Source of the DNA: Balneolaceae bacterium
GTDB taxonomy: Bacteria > Bacteroidota > Rhodothermia > Balneolales > Balneolaceae
NCBI GenBank assembly: GCA_007134665.1
Contig: SLKH01000120.1
Span: 1 to 9,245, forward strand
Direction: 5' to 3'
Length of the DNA stretch: 9,245 bases
In this document: positions 6,306 through 9,245 of the stretch, piece after piece
Layout of the letters: every line of letters begins with the position of its first letter
Numbering within the stretch: position 1 is the first letter of the stretch
The notes under the pieces: model-generated
What the model was told of the DNA's origin: nothing
The model's database searches: none
Seen by the model: the letters and a program-made list of their open reading frames with translations, nothing else
Translations under genes and position numbers: made by a program

Positions 6306-6318
6306 TTAACAGTGTTAA
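6306..6318. promoter_or_regulatory. candidate TetR operator 2 (13-bp palindrome)
   Basis: TTAACAGTGTTAA is a second perfect 6-1-6 inverted repeat, ending 9 bases before the TetR ATG. It shares the half-site pattern T-N-A-N-N-A with the first palindrome. The 21-bp centre-to-centre distance puts both on the same face of the helix, which suits two dimers binding side by side. Confidence 0.45.
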
Positions 6319-6327
6319 CCTTGTGTG

Positions 6328-6924
6328 ATGTCATTGAGAAAAGAGATATTGAAAGTTGGCAAAAGAATGTTACTTGACGAGGGTATCAGTAATATTTCCA
6401 TGCGGAAAATTGCCGGAGAAATTGATGTATCTGCCACAAGTATTTATCTGCATTTCAGAAATAAAAATCATTTGATTTATACATTGATTGAAGAGAGTGT
6501 CGAAGAACTGAATCGTTTAATTCGTGACATTGCCAATACTGACAGAGATCCGCTTGCAAAAATGGAGTCGATTGCCCGCACATATGTTGCTTTCGGGCTC
6601 GATCGGCCTCAGGAATACGAAGTCATTTTTATGCTTCATCCGGAAGAGATTCCGAGGTATCCAAAGAAGAAATTTCGAAAAGCAAGGGAGGGATATGAAT
6701 TGCTTGCTGAAGTTATCCGTGAAGGTGTGGATAAGGGAGAAATGAAAGAAGAAAACCCGCTCAAAGCAGCTTATGCAATTTGGGCACAGTTACACGGAAT
6801 AGTTTCTGTAGTCGTAAATAGAAGGCTGGATACACGTATATCTGTTAATGAGTTTATTAATCACGCTATTGCGCATTTGATCAGGGGTATTCAGATCAAT
6901 AGTCATCCACAAGTTACAATTTAG
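6328..6924 (+). CDS. TetR/AcrR-family transcriptional regulator, probable regulator of the adjacent fadE
   Basis: This 198-residue DNA-binding repressor-type protein has the standard TetR N-terminus: helix 1 (LRKEILKVGKRMLLDEG, residues 3-19), then the helix-turn-helix ISMRKIAGEIDVSATSIYLHF (23-43) with the family's S/T-x-x-x-I-A and the recognition-helix Y-x-HF pattern, and NKNHLIYTLIEE after it. The C-terminal ligand domain includes AIWAQLHGIVSVVV (149-162), which matches the WHG-type TetR C-terminal domain. ATG 6328 is chosen; the GTG just before it (6325) would add one residue. No Shine-Dalgarno is visible. It is followed after 11 bases by fadE, and its promoter region holds two palindromes, so autoregulation and control of fadE are likely. 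An acyl-CoA ligand is inferred from the neighbour, not from the protein. Confidence 0.9.
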   Translation: MSLRKEILKVGKRMLLDEGISNISMRKIAGEIDVSATSIYLHFRNKNHLIYTLIEESVEELNRLIRDIANTDRDPLAKMESIARTYVAFGLDRPQEYEVIFMLHPEEIPRYPKKKFRKAREGYELLAEVIREGVDKGEMKEENPLKAAYAIWAQLHGIVSVVVNRRLDTRISVNEFINHAIAHLIRGIQINSHPQVTI

Positions 6925-6928
6925 GAGA
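6923..6928 (+). promoter_or_regulatory. ribosome-binding site of fadE overlapping the TetR stop codon
   Basis: AGGAGA lies 7 bases before the ATG at 6936 and overlaps the last two bases of the TetR TAG stop (6922-6924). It is one of only two strong Shine-Dalgarno sites in the window, suggesting that fadE is translated well from the shared transcript. Confidence 0.7.
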
Positions 6929-6935
6929 AAGGGCC

Positions 6936-9245
6936 ATGGAATTTATCGATCTGACATTTGGATTTTTCAGTGACCTGCCACTTTGGGCCAGTATAGGGAG
7001 TGCAGTAATTATCTTTTTGATATTTGGATACCGGAATGCTCCGCTTTGGTTATGGGCTGTTGCCGGTGTTGCCGGCCTGTGGGGATTGGCTGCCCCAATG
7101 TGGGTTTTTGCTATATACATTCTTTTAGTTGCAGTTTTTAACTTGAAACCACTTCGGCGGTTAGTGCTTTCAGGGCCGATCATGAGTATCCTGGATGCAC
7201 TGAAAATACTTCCGGCAATTTCTGAAACAGAGCAGACAGCAATTGAGGCGGGAACGGTTTGGATTGACGGGGAGCTCTTTTCAGGTCAACCCGATATCAA
7301 TAAAATTCTGAATGAAAATTATCCCGAATTGACCGATAAGGAAAAATCATTTCTTGACGGTCCGGTTGAAGAGCTCTGTTCAATGGTGAGTGACTGGGAG
7401 GTATTCAAACGAAAAGAGTTTGACGAAAAAACCTGGAACTATATGAGAGAGAACCGGTTTTTTGGACTCATCATTCCTGAAGAATACGGAGGGTACGGAT
7501 TTTCAGCCAATGCCCATAGTGCTATCATTGCAAAACTTGCATCGAGATGCGGGCCTCTGGCAACTACTGTGATGGTTCCTAACTCACTTGGGCCGGCTGA
7601 ACTTTTAATGCATTATGGAACTGAAGAACAGAAGAAGCACTACCTTCCACGTTTGGCTAAAGGTGTAGAAATGCCGTGTTTTGCCCTGACAGAACCGAAT
7701 GCCGGCTCTGATGCCGGCGCGATGCAATCTCATGGTGAAGTCATTAAGAGAGACAACGGCAAGCTGTACCTGAAGCTGAACTGGGATAAGAGATATATTA
7801 CACTCGCTTCCATTTCAACAGTTATCGGACTGGCATTTAAATTGCATGACCCCGGTAACCTGTTGGGTAAAGGAAAAGAACCCGGCATAACGTGTGCCCT
7901 GATACCAAGTGATGCTGATGGAGTTGAGCTGGGGAAACGGCACGACCCATTAGGTGTCCCATTTCATAACTGTCCAACGCGGGGTAAAGATGTTATCGTA
8001 CCGATTGACGCTTTAATCGGTGGGCCTGATGGGGCCGGTAACGGCTGGCGAATGCTGATGGAATCACTTGCAGTCGGCCGTGGAATTTCACTTCCGGCAC
8101 AGGCAACCGGAGGGGCTAAAACAGCGGCGAGGGCAGTTGGTGCCTATACTGCAATTAGAAAACAGTTTGGTATTAACATCGGTAAATTTGAAGGAATTGA
8201 AGAGCCAATGGCGCGCATAGGCGGCTACTCGTACCTGATGGAGGCAGCCCGGCGTTATACCTGCGGCGGACTGGATAAAGGTGCAAAACCGGCTGTAGTT
8301 ACAGCTATTGCAAAATATAACTTTACAGAGCTGGGGCGTGAGATCATTAACGATGCGATGGATATTGTCGGTGGTGCCGGGATCTCACGGGGGCCACGAA
8401 ATATCTTTGCACATAGTTATATTGCAATGCCGATAGCGATAACGGTAGAAGGTGCCAATATCCTTACCCGATCTCTCATGATATTCGGACAGGGTGCAAT
8501 CCGATGTCATCCATACGCATATAATGAGATCGATGCTTTGATGAATAAAGATGTGAATAAGTTTGATAAAAACTTCTGGAAGCACCTGGGCCATGTATTC
8601 CAAAATGGGACCCGTGCATTTATCCTGAGTATGACGCGAGGAAAGATTGCCGGTTCTCCGGTCAGTGGGCCTGCAAAGAAATATATCAAACGTTTGAAGT
8701 GGGCATCTGCCAATTTTGCCTTTATGGCAGATCTCGCTCTTGGATCATATGGTGGTGCCCTGAAAATGAAAGAAAAGGTTGCCGGACGCTATGCCGATAT
8801 ATTTAGCTGGATGTACCTTGCATCTGCAACCCTGAAGAGGTACCAGGCTGAAGGATCCAGGAAAGAAGACCGGATTTATTTTGAATGGGCGATGGAACAC
8901 GCATTTTTCAGAATGCAGAGAGCTTTTGATGAGTTGTATCAGGAAATAAAGGTTCCGGGTTTGAGTTGGTTTTTTAATGGCCCGGTTGCTATGTGTTCCC
9001 GGCTCAACAGGATTGGAAAATCTCCGTCTGATTATCATGGCCACAAAGTTGCCCAGGCCATGCAGACAATTGGTGGCCAGCGCGACCGAATGAGTGATGG
9101 AATCTATATTCCGCATTCCCGTGATGAAGCGATGGGCAAATATGAATATGCACTGAAACTGGTCACTGAATCAGCAGAGATTTATAAAAAATTATATAAG
9201 GCAACCAAAAACGGCGACCTGGAGAAAGATACAGCATTAAATCAA
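6936..9245 (+). CDS. fadE: FadE-type membrane-associated acyl-CoA dehydrogenase (3' end outside window)
   Basis: FadE is an FAD enzyme that introduces the trans-2 double bond into acyl-CoAs, the first step of beta-oxidation. The window holds 770 codons without a stop; E. coli FadE has 814 residues, so only a short tail is missing. Two hydrophobic segments at about 17-31 and 36-68 form a membrane anchor. The dehydrogenase core follows: RFFGLIIPEEYGGYGFS (174-190), LTEPNAGSDAGAM (251-263) in the FAD/substrate region, and MESLAVGRGISLPA (375-388). The stretch ITVEGANILTRS (502-513) continues into FGQGAIRCHPY (517-527) and strongly resembles E. coli FadE. Glu505 in VEG aligns with the catalytic Glu of the YEGT motif of medium-chain acyl-CoA dehydrogenase. 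From about 530 on is the FadE-specific C-terminal domain (DUF1974). It lies downstream of the TetR gene in the same operon. Confidence 0.95.
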   Translation, partial: MEFIDLTFGFFSDLPLWASIGSAVIIFLIFGYRNAPLWLWAVAGVAGLWGLAAPMWVFAIYILLVAVFNLKPLRRLVLSGPIMSILDALKILPAISETEQTAIEAGTVWIDGELFSGQPDINKILNENYPELTDKEKSFLDGPVEELCSMVSDWEVFKRKEFDEKTWNYMRENRFFGLIIPEEYGGYGFSANAHSAIIAKLASRCGPLATTVMVPNSLGPAELLMHYGTEEQKKHYLPRLAKGVEMPCFALTEPNAGSDAGAMQSHGEVIKRDNGKLYLKLNWDKRYITLASISTVIGLAFKLHDPGNLLGKGKEPGITCALIPSDADGVELGKRHDPLGVPFHNCPTRGKDVIVPIDALIGGPDGAGNGWRMLMESLAVGRGISLPAQATGGAKTAARAVGAYTAIRKQFGINIGKFEGIEEPMARIGGYSYLMEAARRYTCGGLDKGAKPAVVTAIAKYNFTELGREIINDAMDIVGGAGISRGPRNIFAHSYIAMPIAITVEGANILTRSLMIFGQGAIRCHPYAYNEIDALMNKDVNKFDKNFWKHLGHVFQNGTRAFILSMTRGKIAGSPVSGPAKKYIKRLKWASANFAFMADLALGSYGGALKMKEKVAGRYADIFSWMYLASATLKRYQAEGSRKEDRIYFEWAMEHAFFRMQRAFDELYQEIKVPGLSWFFNGPVAMCSRLNRIGKSPSDYHGHKVAQAMQTIGGQRDRMSDGIYIPHSRDEAMGKYEYALKLVTESAEIYKKLYKATKNGDLEKDTALNQ

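Noticed and set aside
8385..9116. Minus-strand open frames opposite the 3' part of fadE
   Set aside because: The + strand is continuously open with strong FadE similarity; the reverse frames have no start signals or family features.

Overview
All recognisable genes in this window lie on the + strand, and they are mostly housekeeping and metabolic genes packed closely together. Several features point to a Bacteroidota/Balneolota-like bacterium: moderately AT-rich sequence, mostly weak or absent Shine-Dalgarno sites, a WC(S)D-type thioredoxin-like protein, a PA0069-type radical SAM protein, and a TrmB with the FPDP...KRLTS variant. This is inferred from protein style alone; no rRNA or other phylogenetic marker is present. 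No tRNA, rRNA, CRISPR array, insertion sequence or phage gene was seen.

Layout: (1) 1-876, a UbiA-type membrane prenyltransferase whose start lies at or beyond the left edge. (2) 943-1647, a thioredoxin-fold protein preceded by a 15-codon in-frame upstream ORF that carries the strongest ribosome-binding signal in this part of the window. (3) 1804-2991, a class III PLP aminotransferase standing alone. (4) 3098-4196, a radical SAM protein of the SplB/PA0069 type, with a good sigma70-like promoter and a C-terminal QLTLF motif. (5) 4285-6174, a compact three-gene unit: PRX-like thioredoxin-fold protein, pdxH (pyridoxal phosphate synthesis) and trmB (tRNA m7G46 methylation), with gaps of 7 and 2 bases. 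(6) 6230-9245, a control region with three perfect palindromes, a TetR-family regulator, and a FadE-type membrane acyl-CoA dehydrogenase 11 bases downstream that runs off the right edge.

The most informative part is the last block. Two perfect 13-bp palindromes are centred 21 bp apart, about two helical turns, directly in front of the TetR gene, which is followed by fadE with a strong ribosome-binding site. The simplest reading is an autoregulated, probably acyl-CoA-responsive switch for the first step of fatty acid beta-oxidation. No convincingly new multi-gene system was found. The less ordinary points are the upstream ORF, the possible sliding-clamp motif on the radical SAM protein and the twin-operator arrangement.

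No intergenic gap exceeds 160 bases, and no convincing intrinsic terminator (GC-rich stem plus T-run) was found in any of them.
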